NCBI GenBank assembly: GCA_001898225.1
Contig: MKTJ01000025.1
Coordinates: forward strand, 94,664 to 143,214
Length of the DNA stretch: 48,551 nt
From: Chloroflexi bacterium 54-19
GTDB lineage: Bacteria; Chloroflexota; Chloroflexia; Chloroheliales; Chloroheliaceae
Direction of reading: 5' to 3'
Shown here piece by piece: positions 6,987-15,373 of the stretch. How positions within the stretch are numbered: the first letter of the stretch is position 1; each line of letters starts with the position of its first letter. Made by a program: the position numbers and the translations under genes. Under the pieces are notes generated by a model that saw only the letters and a list, made by a program, of their open reading frames with translations, did not search any database and was not told the DNA's origin.

Positions 6987-9239
6987 TTACACTTTGCCGG
7001 TTCCAACCGGGTCGGCCATTTTGCGGACAGCCTCCTGCAAATCCTGGAGCGAATAGGGTTTGGCAAGGACCTGTGTGATGGCGTAGTGCTGCAATTTTTC
7101 CGGTTGTAAGTTGAGGGAGTCACCCGTCACAAAGATAATCGGCAGTTCGGGGCGGAGTAGCCGGACCGCCTGGGCAATCTGCCAGCCGTTGAGGTCTTTG
7201 AGGTTTATATCGGTCAGGACCAGGTCGAAATTGTCGGGCTGGGTCGTGAAAAGCCGGACCGCCTCGCGCCCGTTTCCGGTCGCGGTTACTTCGTGCCGGT
7301 CAATTTCCAGGATACGTTTGAGAATGTAGAGCAACTTGGGGTCATCGTCTACCGCCAGGACCCGGAGAGGCCGGACCGGGGCGGTTAGCTTGTGCGGGGT
7401 TACCACCACGGCTTCAGGTTTGAACGGCAGCTTTATCGTGAAGCAACTACCCTCGTTCAAGCTGGATTCGACCTCGATTGTGCCTTCGTGCCGGGCAATA
7501 ATGCTCTTGGTTACGCTCAACCCCAGGCCGTGGCCGTTATTGCGTTTGGTCGTATAAAATGGCTCGAACAGGTGTTGTTTGGTGTTCTCGGACATCCCAG
7601 TGCCATTGTCCCGCACGCTAATCCAGACCTCGCCCTGCTCCCGGCGATCCTCGATTTTTATAGCAATCTGGCCGCCCTGGGGCATCGCTTCGACCGCGTT
7701 CAGGACCAGGTTGGTAAAGACCTCCCGCAATTCGGTGGCATTACCCCGGCAGGCCGGTAAACTGTCCGCCTCGAAGTTAATCTGAATCGGAGCCTGACCT
7801 TTGCCTTTGACCCATTGAGGGCGGGTAAGCTCGATAACATCCTGTAAAATCCGGGTTATCTCGACCGGGCCGAAACCTTCCTCGCGACTGCCGGAGCCGA
7901 GCGATTGCAACCGCCGCATCATCTGGGCGCCGTCCTGGATAGACTGGCGCAACATCTCTAAAAGGTGCCGGTCGTCGGGGTCGTGGGTTTTATCCAGCAG
8001 AATTTCGCTCACGCCCAGGCTGCCGCCCAGCATGTTGTTAAAGTCGTGGATGATACCGCTTGCCAGTTGGCCCAGCGCTCCCAGTTGCTCACTGCGGAGA
8101 AGTTGTTGTTCGAGCCGTTTGGCCTGGACGAGATTGTGGGCGTTCAAAAGAGCGGCGGCGGCCTGGTCGGCCAGGGCCGTCGAAAAATGAATTTCGGAAG
8201 GGGAGAATTTATGTGTTTCCCGGAAGTTGATAACCAGCGCCCCCGACATGCGGCCCTGGGCGCAGAGCGGCAGGCAGCAAAAGGCTTCGACCCCGCCGTT
8301 ACGCAGCCGGGCCATAGTTTCGAGTTCTTCCTGGTATTTCTCCACGCTCGAAATATAGACCGGCAGGCCGTTATGCAAAATATTCGAAATTACCGGGCTA
8401 AAATTCAAATTGTCGTCGTTGAACCAATCGGGCAGGTTCAGGGTGGTCAGCAGGTGGAGAGGCCGGGCCTGGTCCGGTTCTTCGTTTACCAGCCAGATGC
8501 TGCCGGAGTTCGCGTTCAGGATGCGGACGGAACTGGTGAGAATAAGTTCGCCGATTTCGGCCAGGGAGCGGGCCCCGTTCACCTTGTTGCCGGACGAGGC
8601 CACCAGGCTCAGGTTGCGTAAATTTTCGGCTAACACCCGGTTCAGGTTCGCCGCCTGGATCATGGCCGCCGCCTGCCGGGCGAAGAAGTTTACAATTTCC
8701 AGGTCGAGGTCATCGAAGGCGTGGGTTTGCTCGCTTTGAATATCAATCACGCCGATCAGTTCGTTCTGGGCCAGCATCGGCACGGTTAACTCGGAGCGGG
8801 TTGCCACATCCTGGAAGGGCCTGGCAAAACCGGCTCCCGCCGCTACATCCGGCAAATTGACCGGTTTCAAGGCGCTCCCGACCCAGCCGATTAAGCCTTC
8901 TCTACCCTGCAAAGCCTCCTCACCCAGGCGAGGCCGCCAACCCCGGTTCTGTTTATCCCGGTGGGCTTGCTCGACCAGGCGGCCCCGGCCATATTTGTAT
9001 TCGAGTTCGGCCCCGCCCTGGTTGACCAGGAAAATCTGGCAATTGGGGTAATTTAGCTCGGTATAAAAGGTATCAACCACGCCATGTACAAGCTGGTCTA
9101 TTTCGTGGGTTGTGGGGACTCCTGCCAGGGGGGTAGCATTCTGAAGGGCCAGTGCGGCGTGGCCCAGGCGGGAAAGTCTTTGTTCCGAGTAAACAGGCTT
9201 TTCTTCTTTGCCTGGATAAGCTGACGATGAAGGTATCAT
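6987..9239 (-). CDS. soluble GAF-GAF hybrid histidine kinase with receiver
   Basis: A 750-residue signalling protein without membrane segments. Order: GAF-like domain (about 45-195), second GAF-like domain (about 222-365), a coiled segment, and a dimerisation domain with phospho-acceptor His398 in IIHDFNNML. The HATPase domain (about 500-606) has the N-box NLVLNAVEAM, DNGTGM and GHGLGLS. The C-terminal receiver (about 625-740) has acidic pocket Asp631-633, phosphorylatable Asp677 in LVLTDINL and Lys727. The HDFNN form of the H-box is that of kinases acting through a fused receiver or a separate regulator. Since no output domain follows, it probably passes phosphate on to an unlinked protein. 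The start is ATG 9239. Its stimulus is presumably a small molecule or redox signal bound by a GAF domain (inference). The downstream neighbour is unrelated. Confidence 0.92.
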   Translation of the reverse strand: MIPSSSAYPGKEEKPVYSEQRLSRLGHAALALQNATPLAGVPTTHEIDQLVHGVVDTFYTELNYPNCQIFLVNQGGAELEYKYGRGRLVEQAHRDKQNRGWRPRLGEEALQGREGLIGWVGSALKPVNLPDVAAGAGFARPFQDVATRSELTVPMLAQNELIGVIDIQSEQTHAFDDLDLEIVNFFARQAAAMIQAANLNRVLAENLRNLSLVASSGNKVNGARSLAEIGELILTSSVRILNANSGSIWLVNEEPDQARPLHLLTTLNLPDWFNDDNLNFSPVISNILHNGLPVYISSVEKYQEELETMARLRNGGVEAFCCLPLCAQGRMSGALVINFRETHKFSPSEIHFSTALADQAAAALLNAHNLVQAKRLEQQLLRSEQLGALGQLASGIIHDFNNMLGGSLGVSEILLDKTHDPDDRHLLEMLRQSIQDGAQMMRRLQSLGSGSREEGFGPVEITRILQDVIELTRPQWVKGKGQAPIQINFEADSLPACRGNATELREVFTNLVLNAVEAMPQGGQIAIKIEDRREQGEVWISVRDNGTGMSENTKQHLFEPFYTTKRNNGHGLGLSVTKSIIARHEGTIEVESSLNEGSCFTIKLPFKPEAVVVTPHKLTAPVRPLRVLAVDDDPKLLYILKRILEIDRHEVTATGNGREAVRLFTTQPDNFDLVLTDINLKDLNGWQIAQAVRLLRPELPIIFVTGDSLNLQPEKLQHYAITQVLAKPYSLQDLQEAVRKMADPVGTGKV

Positions 9240-9670
9240 GCTGTGCTAACCTGGTTTTAAAACGTTTTTATAAAAAGATAAATGTCCTCACCACCAAACC
9301 ATGAGCAACCCTTTGACTCACCGCTCGTAAAATTATCAGGAATAATAAATAAAATTTCTTTTATAGAAATAATTATACGTTATATTTTTTATTTTGTCAT
9401 CTTTTAATAGAACCATTCTACATACGAATTTTTTATATACAATTTGTAATTTATTCAAAATAAATAAAGAGAGCCTATAAAAATCAAGGCTCTCTTTATT
9501 ATAAATTGATTTTCTAACCTGAACTCTCAGGTCGATTTTTAATCACGCCGGAGAAGAGGGGTAAAAGCCCATAAGAAATGAAGGAAATTTAATTCAACTA
9601 TAATCAAACCTTTACGGAAGCTTCCCCTTAAAATACGGGCCTGGCGTAAACAAATACGGGAAATCCGTAG
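9240..9670. other. AT-rich intergenic region
   Basis: These 431 bases have no supported gene. From about 9340 to 9460 the sequence is very AT-rich, unlike the GC-rich surroundings, and probably holds the promoter of the histidine kinase gene. A bidirectional terminator lies at 9463-9500. Between 9500 and 9670 I see nothing definite. Confidence 0.5.
9463..9500 (-). terminator. strong hairpin, terminator of the 9671-10003 gene
   Basis: AATAAAGAGAGCCT at 9463-9476 pairs perfectly with 9487-9500 (14 bp, 10-base loop). On the minus strand it is followed by a T-rich run (TTTATTTTG), so it most likely terminates the small gene at 9671-10003; it could also work on the plus strand. Confidence 0.7.
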
Positions 9671-10003
9671 TTATTTTCCTTCGGCGGCGGGCGCGGGCGG
9701 GTTGACTTTGGTATTGAATTTCAGGCGTACCGTCCGGGCATTGGAGCTTTCCCCGCTAATATCGAGGCTCAGGGTCGGGTTGCCATCTTTGGTGACGATT
9801 TCTACATTGGCGGTCAGCTCAAGTTCAATATCGGCTTCCTTTTCGATACTGCTGCGGACCTCCTCAAAAAGAGCGCTTACAATTTCGGCCACCGATACCG
9901 AAGCCTTTTCCGTTGGTTCTTCTCCCGCGGCGCGTTTAATCAGACCGGCGGAGCTGCGCGGGGCTTCCGGTTTACCGGAATTGACAGTTACTTTAAGGGC
10001 CAT
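9671..10003 (-). CDS. small conserved protein, possibly trypsin-co-occurring (Trypco2-like) domain
   Basis: A 110-residue soluble protein. The middle (about 38-100) has one helix with alternating charged residues (VAEIVSALFEEVRSSIEKEA), then beta strands (IELELTANVEIVTKD, LSLDISGES, VRLKFNTKV). This helix-plus-strands pattern is like the trypsin-co-occurring domain found beside caspase- or trypsin-type peptidases, but the match is only by eye. Cysteine-free; no signal peptide. ATG 10003 with AAGGAG about 11 bases upstream. No peptidase gene is next to it in this window, so no partner can be proposed. Confidence 0.55.
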   Translation of the reverse strand: MALKVTVNSGKPEAPRSSAGLIKRAAGEEPTEKASVSVAEIVSALFEEVRSSIEKEADIELELTANVEIVTKDGNPTLSLDISGESSNARTVRLKFNTKVNPPAPAAEGK

Positions 10004-10127
10004 TGTTTCTCATGCTCCTTCTAAGCTTAAAATTGAGTCCTTTGGTTACTACTGCGCCGCATTATAGCATACCCTTCTGCCACATTTCCCGAAATCGCGT
10101 TAGAACTCTGTTTGACTATTTGCGTCA

Positions 10128-10270
10128 GGTCAGAAGGCAGAGGTCAGAGGGCAGAGGTCAGAGGTCAGAGGGCAGAGGTCAGAGGTCAGAGGTCAGAGGT
10201 CAGAGGGCAGAAAATTTGAAACTGCCTACCGACTACCGACTACTGCCTACTGCCTTCTGCCCTCTGCCTA
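10128..10270. repeat. tandem heptamer repeat with an opposing complementary arm
   Basis: Twelve consecutive 7-bp units of the form (G/A)G(T/G)CAGA run from 10128 to 10211. After about 30 bases the strand-complementary motif appears (TGCCTACTGCCTTCTGCCC...) up to 10270, partly degenerate, so the locus can fold back on itself. A locus with the same unit on the other strand lies at 15101-15371. The structure resembles the short tandemly repeated repetitive (STRR) heptamers of cyanobacteria. It lies in the region between the small protein at 9671-10003 and the HAD gene. Confidence 0.85.
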
Positions 10271-10402
10271 CTTTGAAAAGGTTAGACAGTACCCACCGGG
10301 GAATGTTAAACTGTCGAAAAGTGGGACGGCTGGGCGAACCCGGTTTTAAGAAGGTAAAACTGCCCGAAATTCTTTTAATATTCCACCCAGGAAAGAGGTG
10401 TT

Positions 10403-11089
10403 ATGGACTGCCAGGCCCTTATTTTTGACTTCGACGGCACTATTCTGGATACCGAGACCCCCGAATACCAGTGCTGGCAGGAGATTTTCTCCGGTCACGG
10501 CTTCGAAATGCCCCTGGCCTACTATTCCGGCTTTATCGGCAAAGCTAACGGTGGGGCTAGCCCGCTCGACTACCTGGAACTTCAACTTGGCCGCCCGGTC
10601 GAGCGCGATAGTCTCCGCCAGCGCTTCCGGGAACGCATCCAGGAGATAATCGCGACCCAGACGGTCTTGCCGGGTGTCCTCGATTACCTGACGACGGCCC
10701 GCCGGTTGGGTCTGCGGATTGGCCTCGCTTCCAGTTCGCGCTCACCCTATCTTTTGAGCCATCTCGAACGGCTTGGTCTGCTCCATTTCTTTGATTGCGT
10801 ACGCGGGGCCGACAGCGTTAAGAACGCCAAGCCCGACCCCGAACTCTACCTGGCGGTCCTGGCCGAGTTCGGGTTGCAGCCCGACCAGGCGATAGCCCTG
10901 GAAGATTCCCCTACCGGCGTCAGGGCGGCCCGGAGCGCCGGGCTTTTCTGCGTGGCGATTCCCAATACCGTTACCGGGCAGCTTTCGCTTGACCACGCCA
11001 GTTTGCGCCTGAACTCGCTGGCCGAACTGCCCCTGGAAACCCTGTTAAGCAATCTCAAGGAAGGTCATTACGCTGCCCTGGAAAGTTAG
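10403..11089 (+). CDS. HAD-superfamily hydrolase (phosphatase/phosphoglucomutase-like)
   Basis: A 228-residue Rossmann-fold hydrolase of HAD subfamily I. Motif I DFDGTILDTE supplies nucleophile Asp9 and acid/base Asp11. Motif II is the SSS of LASSSRSPY. Motif III is the Lys of KPDPELYLAVL, and motif IV is EDSPTGVRAA. An alpha-helical cap occupies about residues 18-90. Members hydrolyse small phosphates (sugar phosphates, phosphoglycolate) or act as beta-phosphoglucomutase; the sequence alone does not choose. ATG 10403 with GAGGTG at 10395-10400. The NUDIX gene follows after 15 bases, so both are probably co-transcribed and may serve metabolite clean-up. Confidence 0.9.
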   Translation: MDCQALIFDFDGTILDTETPEYQCWQEIFSGHGFEMPLAYYSGFIGKANGGASPLDYLELQLGRPVERDSLRQRFRERIQEIIATQTVLPGVLDYLTTARRLGLRIGLASSSRSPYLLSHLERLGLLHFFDCVRGADSVKNAKPDPELYLAVLAEFGLQPDQAIALEDSPTGVRAARSAGLFCVAIPNTVTGQLSLDHASLRLNSLAELPLETLLSNLKEGHYAALES

Positions 11090-11104
11090 AGAAGAAACCC
11101 CGCA

Positions 11105-11653
11105 ATGTTAAAGAAATGGCGGACCATCGACTCGAAAATAATCCTCGATACGGGTTATTTTAAGGTCTTGCAGGAGACTTGCGAGACTCATACCGGGCGC
11201 GTTATTGACGATTACTTTGTATTCGAGCAGCCCGATGTCGCCCTGGTCTTTGCCCTGACCCCCGAAAAAAAGGTGGTGCTGGTTCGTCAGTACAAACAGG
11301 GGGTCAAAGATTTTTGCCTCGAACTCCCGGCAGGCGGCATCAACGCGGGGGAAGACCCCGCCACTGCCGCCCGGCGCGAACTGCGCGAGGAGACCGGCTA
11401 TAGCGCCGCCGAGTTCGTCCCGGTCGCGACCAACCAGCGTTCGACCGGCAAAGAGGATGTTAAATACCACGTTTTCGTGGCGAAGGAGGTCTTTCTGGAA
11501 GGTGCGCCCCGGTTTGACGAGAACGAAAACATCGAAACCGGGCTGGTGAGCCTGGACGAACTCCGGCGCCTCCTCAGGAGCGGGGCCATAAATGACCTCG
11601 GCTCGGTCTCCGCGATTTACCAGGCCCTCGACTACCTTGAGTTGGTTTGCTAG
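11105..11653 (+). CDS. NUDIX hydrolase, ADP-ribose pyrophosphatase type
   Basis: A 182-residue enzyme expected to split nucleoside diphosphate sugars such as ADP-ribose into AMP and a sugar phosphate, using Mg2+. The NUDIX box spans about residues 77-99 (G-x5-E-x7-REL-x-EE-x-GY), with the metal-binding glutamates in RELREETGY. The upstream strand motif VVLVRQYKQG and ELPAGGI are characteristic of the ADP-ribose pyrophosphatase group. The length is normal. It follows the HAD gene by 15 bases, and no promoter is visible between them. Confidence 0.92.
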   Translation: MLKKWRTIDSKIILDTGYFKVLQETCETHTGRVIDDYFVFEQPDVALVFALTPEKKVVLVRQYKQGVKDFCLELPAGGINAGEDPATAARRELREETGYSAAEFVPVATNQRSTGKEDVKYHVFVAKEVFLEGAPRFDENENIETGLVSLDELRRLLRSGAINDLGSVSAIYQALDYLELVC

Positions 11654-11880
11654 CGTTTCCGTGAGTTCAAATAAGTTTGCGCCTGGCCCGGCGAGTATGA
11701 TAGCATCAGCGGGTCCGGGATTCGATTGTCTGGCCGCCATTTCAGGGCGGCAATTTTCGAATTGACCTCAAATTTAACTGCTCATTTATTGGATTGGAAA
11801 TTCAAAAGGCCGGTAACAAACCTGACCCGCCGGGTCGCACCTGCCTGGTTATAGCTGCTACTGGCAAACGGAGTAAAGAG

Positions 11881-12660
11881 ATGGGCTTTCAGATTGACAT
11901 AAATTGCGATATGGGCGAAAGCTTTGGCAACTATGTGATGGGCCAGGACGCCGAGATTCTAAATCACGTTAGCTCGGCCAATATCGCCTGCGGTTTTCAC
12001 GCCGGGGACCCCCTGGTGATGGCGAAGACGGTCCGGCTGGCCGTCGAGAAGGGCGTGGCGATAGGGGCGCACCCTTCCTACCCCGATTTGCAGGGGTTCG
12101 GGCGGCGCAAGATGGACATGACCCCCGATGAAATCGAGGCCATGGTGATTTACCAGATTGGCGCGCTGGACGGTTTCGCGCGGGCGAACGGCACTCACCT
12201 GACCCACGTCAAGGCTCACGGGGCCCTCTATAACGTGGCGGCCCAGGACCCGGCGGTCGCGAAAGCCTACGCCAGGGCCGTCGCCCGCTACAATCCCGAA
12301 CTGGCTTTTGTCTGCCTGGCGACCGCGCCCATGATTATCGAGGAAGGGCATAAAGCCGGGTTGAGGGTGTTGCGTGAAGCCTTTGCCGACCGGGCCTATA
12401 ACCCCGACGGTTCGCTGGTCAACCGCCGCCTGCCGGGGAGCCTGATTTCCGACCCCGAAAAGTCGGTCGAGCAGGTCATCCGGCTGGTCAAGCAGGGCGA
12501 AATAGTCGCGCACGATGGCACCATCCTGAAATTGGAGGCCGACACGGTCTGCGTCCACGGAGATGGGCCGACCGCCCCGGCGATTGCTCGCGCCCTCAAA
12601 GCGCGTTTGGAGGAGGCCGGTATCACGGTGGCGGTGCCGTTGCAGGGCCAGGCGGTCTAG
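11881..12660 (+). CDS. pxpA: 5-oxoprolinase subunit PxpA (LamB/YcsF family)
   Basis: This 259-residue subunit of ATP-dependent 5-oxoprolinase (PxpABC) helps open 5-oxoproline (pyroglutamate) to glutamate, a housekeeping repair of a damage product of glutamine and glutamate. The LamB/YcsF signature is clear: IDINCDMGESFG at the N-terminus, ANIACGFHAGDP, GAHPSYPDLQGFGRR, HVKAHGALYN and the C-terminal VCVHGDGP. I chose ATG 11881 because GGAG at 11870-11873 is seven bases upstream and the protein then matches the usual ~250 residues. An in-frame start at 11794 would add 29 non-conserved residues. pxpB and pxpC follow after one interposed gene. Confidence 0.95.
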   Translation: MGFQIDINCDMGESFGNYVMGQDAEILNHVSSANIACGFHAGDPLVMAKTVRLAVEKGVAIGAHPSYPDLQGFGRRKMDMTPDEIEAMVIYQIGALDGFARANGTHLTHVKAHGALYNVAAQDPAVAKAYARAVARYNPELAFVCLATAPMIIEEGHKAGLRVLREAFADRAYNPDGSLVNRRLPGSLISDPEKSVEQVIRLVKQGEIVAHDGTILKLEADTVCVHGDGPTAPAIARALKARLEEAGITVAVPLQGQAV

Positions 12661-12784
12661 ATTTTCCTTCCGGCCAGCCCTTTGAACCGCTTACCGGTTT
12701 ATGGCCCGGTCTTTAATTTAGTTGTTCTAAATTTTGTTTGAAGCGGTTTGTTTGGCGCGTCGCCCCGGCGAGAAAGGCTTGATT

Positions 12785-13261
12785 ATGCCGGAAAACGGTT
12801 ATCACCTGGCGCAAATTAATATCGGGCGCATCCGGGCCCCGCTCGACCACCCGGTTATGGAGGGGTTTGTATCGCAGCTTGACGCCGTTAACGCCCTGGC
12901 CGAGCAAAGTCCCGGTTTTGTCTGGCGGTTCCAGACCGGTGAGGGAAACGCCACCGCCGTCCAGGCTTACCAGGACCCGCTGGTCATTATCAATTTGACG
13001 GTCTGGGAAACCGTCGAAGATTTGTTTAATTACGTCTACCGCAGCGCCCACAGCGCGGCTTTGCGGGAGCGCAAAAGCTGGTTCGAGCCCTACGGCAGCC
13101 TTTACATGGCGCTCTGGTGGGTCGAGGCGGGGCAACTTCCGACCGTGGAAGAAGGTAAAGCAAAATTGGAGCTTTTGACCCGCGAAGGTCCGACCCCGGC
13201 AGCTTTTAATTTCAAGATTCGGTTTCCTGCTCCTTCCGAGGGCAAGATCTCAGAAGAATAA
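12785..13261 (+). CDS. DUF3291 domain protein inserted in the pxp cluster
   Basis: A 158-residue soluble protein that begins YHLAQINIGRIRAPLDHPVM and continues with FVSQLDAVNALAEQSPGFVWRFQT and WETVEDLFNYVYRSAHS. These are hallmark stretches of DUF3291, a ferredoxin-like fold related to ABM monooxygenase-type proteins. The function is unknown. ATG 12785 is preferred over the frame opening at 12734, since GAGAAAGG lies just upstream (about 12770-12777). It sits between pxpA and pxpB on the same strand and is probably co-transcribed, but nothing in the family ties it to oxoproline metabolism. Confidence 0.85.
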   Translation: MPENGYHLAQINIGRIRAPLDHPVMEGFVSQLDAVNALAEQSPGFVWRFQTGEGNATAVQAYQDPLVIINLTVWETVEDLFNYVYRSAHSAALRERKSWFEPYGSLYMALWWVEAGQLPTVEEGKAKLELLTREGPTPAAFNFKIRFPAPSEGKISEE

Positions 13262-13317
13262 CCGGGTAACAGAAAAGTTCAAAATTACACGCTGGTTTAG
13301 CTGGAATAATTTAAAAA

Positions 13318-14169
13318 ATGACCTTTCCTTCCGAAAAGATTCCCGAAAAAATCCTGGCCGGGGCCAACTTCGAGTTGCGCCCGCTGGGGGATCGGGCCAT
13401 TCTGCTCCGGCTGACCCTCCCTCACGGCAAGACTTCCCCGGCCCAACTCGGCCCGGCGGAGCGTTACGACCGGATGCTGGCGGCGCGCCTGGTGGCGGTC
13501 TTTTTACAGGACCGCGTCCCGGCAGAGGCAGGGTGGCCGCAGGAGTTCGTCCCCGGCTACGACAATGTCCTGGCCCCTTTCGACCCGGCCTTTATCTCCC
13601 GGCAAACCTTTTGCGAGTGGCTCCTGGGGCAACTGGCCGAGGTTATCGCGGGCTGGGAGCTTGGCGGCCTGCGCGACGTTGCCAACCCGCGCCGCCACCG
13701 TCTGCCCGTGATTTACGGCGGGCAGCGTGGTCCCGATCTCGAAAAAGTAGCCGCCCGCAACGGTCTTTCCCCGGAAGAAGTTATCAAAATTCACAGTGAG
13801 GCCGAATATAGCGTTTACCTGGTCGGCTTCGCGCCGGGTTTCGCCTACCTGGGGGCTTTGCCGCCTTCTATAGACGCTCCGCGCCTGGAACGGCCTCGCC
13901 CGGCGGTGCCCGGTGGGACGGTGGCTATCGCGGCGGGCCTGACGGGGGTCTACCCGCTGGCCTCGCAACCGGGCGGCTGGAATCTGCTCGGTTACACCCC
14001 TTTTGTCCTGTTCGACCCGGCCCAGGACCCCCCGGTCCGCTTTCTGCCGGGCGACAGGGTAACTTTCTACCCTATCACGGAAACCGATTTGCCCCGCTTC
14101 CAGGCCGAAAAGTTTTCTCTAGCCCCGCTGGGAGAACAGCCGGAAGGACAAGTGGAGGTGCGTTCTTGA
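13318..14169 (+). CDS. pxpB: 5-oxoprolinase subunit PxpB (KipI/allophanate hydrolase subunit 1 fold)
   Basis: A 283-residue protein with the KipI-like fold. Its conserved C-terminal half reads YLVGFAPGFAYLGALP, then RPRPAVPGGTVAIAAGLTGV and QPGGWNLLGYTP, which are the family signatures. It works with PxpA and PxpC in the 5-oxoprolinase complex. The N-terminal half (1-130) is longer than the usual ~220-240-residue family size and contains a divergent stretch around 50-115. The stop overlaps the pxpC start by four bases, so the two subunits are translationally coupled. Confidence 0.93.
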   Translation: MTFPSEKIPEKILAGANFELRPLGDRAILLRLTLPHGKTSPAQLGPAERYDRMLAARLVAVFLQDRVPAEAGWPQEFVPGYDNVLAPFDPAFISRQTFCEWLLGQLAEVIAGWELGGLRDVANPRRHRLPVIYGGQRGPDLEKVAARNGLSPEEVIKIHSEAEYSVYLVGFAPGFAYLGALPPSIDAPRLERPRPAVPGGTVAIAAGLTGVYPLASQPGGWNLLGYTPFVLFDPAQDPPVRFLPGDRVTFYPITETDLPRFQAEKFSLAPLGEQPEGQVEVRS

Positions 14170-15092
14170 ACCGGATTGAAATCGAAGTGCTGGAACCGGG
14201 CCTGCAAACGACCCTCCAGGATTTGGGCCGCGCGGCGGGTCGCCGCTACGGTCTGCCGCCCGGTGGGGCGCTCGACCGTTTCGCCCACCAGGCGGCCAAT
14301 GAACTGGTCGGCAACTCTGCCGCCGAGGCAACCCTCGAAATCACCCTGCAAGGCCCCCGCCTTTTGTTCGCTACCCCGGCGCTTATCAGCCTGACCGGGG
14401 CCGACCTGGGGCCGCTTCTCAACGACCGTCCAGTCCCGATGTGGATGGCGGTCTTCGTCCGGGCCGGGCAGGTGCTGGCCTTTACGCCGCGCAACCTGGC
14501 GACCGGGGCCGGGACCAAATGGGGCGGGCGAGCTTACCTGGCCGTACACGGCGGTTTCGAGGCTCCCCTCAACCTGGAAAGCCGCTCGACCTATTTGCGG
14601 GCGAAGTTTGGCGGTATCAAGGGGGAGGGCCGCGTCCTCCAACCGGGTGACCAATTAGTTTCCAACCCGCCGCGCCTGCGCTCTTTCGCTGAGAACGCCG
14701 GGCGGCTCTACCCACCGCAAAAACGGCCCGCCTACGGGCGCTCGGTGACGGTGCGGCTCGTCCCTGGCCCCTACCAGGAGCATTTCCAGTCTGCCGCCTA
14801 CGCTCAACTTTTTGGCCAGCCCTACCGGGTGACCACCGACGCCGACCGGATGGGTTTCCGGCTGGAAGGGCCGAAACTGGCCCATGTCTCGCCGGAGATG
14901 GCCGAAATCCCGGCCTGCGGGGCGGTCTTCGGGGCTATCCAGGTGCCCGCCAACGGCCAGCCGATTATCCTCATGGCCGACCACCAGGTGACGGGCGGCT
15001 ACCCGATTATCGGTACCGTCCTCAGTGCCGACCTGCCGCTGGTGGCGCAACTCCTTCCCGGCGACGAAATCCGTTTCTCCGAGGCCGAGTAA
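14166..15092 (+). CDS. pxpC: 5-oxoprolinase subunit PxpC (biotin-dependent carboxylase-like domain)
   Basis: A 308-residue third subunit of the PxpABC 5-oxoprolinase. The N-terminus reads IEVLEPGLQTTLQDLGR and GLPPGGALDRFAHQAANELVGN, the standard start of this family. Later come YLAVHGGFE, SRSTYLRAKFGG, YRVTTDADRMGFRLEG and ILMADHQVTGGYP. The start is TTG 14166 with GGAGGTG at 14154-14160, overlapping the pxpB stop. Expected length ~310; nothing is missing. A heptamer-repeat locus begins nine bases after the stop. Confidence 0.94.
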   Translation: MNRIEIEVLEPGLQTTLQDLGRAAGRRYGLPPGGALDRFAHQAANELVGNSAAEATLEITLQGPRLLFATPALISLTGADLGPLLNDRPVPMWMAVFVRAGQVLAFTPRNLATGAGTKWGGRAYLAVHGGFEAPLNLESRSTYLRAKFGGIKGEGRVLQPGDQLVSNPPRLRSFAENAGRLYPPQKRPAYGRSVTVRLVPGPYQEHFQSAAYAQLFGQPYRVTTDADRMGFRLEGPKLAHVSPEMAEIPACGAVFGAIQVPANGQPIILMADHQVTGGYPIIGTVLSADLPLVAQLLPGDEIRFSEAE

Positions 15093-15100
15093 TAGCGAAG

Positions 15101-15373
15101 TAGTCAGAGGGCAGAAGTCAGAAGTCAGTATTTAGGGTGCAGTTTATGTCATTCCGAACCCCCTGCTGTCATTCTGAGCGCAGCGACACCCGAAGGTCGT
15201 ACCTGTGGGCGTCTCCAGTCCGTTGGGCCATAGCACAGTCATACATGCTAAGAATCGTGGTTCCTCGCCTTCGCTCATACCTGCGGCTACTATATACTGC
15301 TCTCTGCCCTCTGCCCTCTGCCTTCTGCCCTCTGCCTTCTGCCCTCTGCCTTCTGCCTTCTGCCCTCTGCCTA
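15101..15373. repeat. heptamer-repeat locus with GTCATTC-type insert
   Basis: A short left arm (GTCAGAGGGCAGAAGTCAGAA..., 15101-15129) is followed by about 165 unique bases and then ten exact 7-bp units YTCTGCC (15302-15371), the complement of the unit at 10128-10211. The unique middle begins TGTCATTCCG and includes GTCATTCTGAGCGCAGCGAC, the same kind of sequence that borders the element at 21146-21534. The locus therefore looks like one repeat placed inside another. No gene. Confidence 0.8.

Noticed and set aside
7965..8621. Plus-strand ORF of 218 codons within the histidine kinase gene
   Set aside because: Opposite a clear GAF/HisKA coding region; composition is that of a shadow frame.
10128..10270. 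CRISPR array
   Set aside because: The units are 7 bp with no unique spacers and no cas genes are present.
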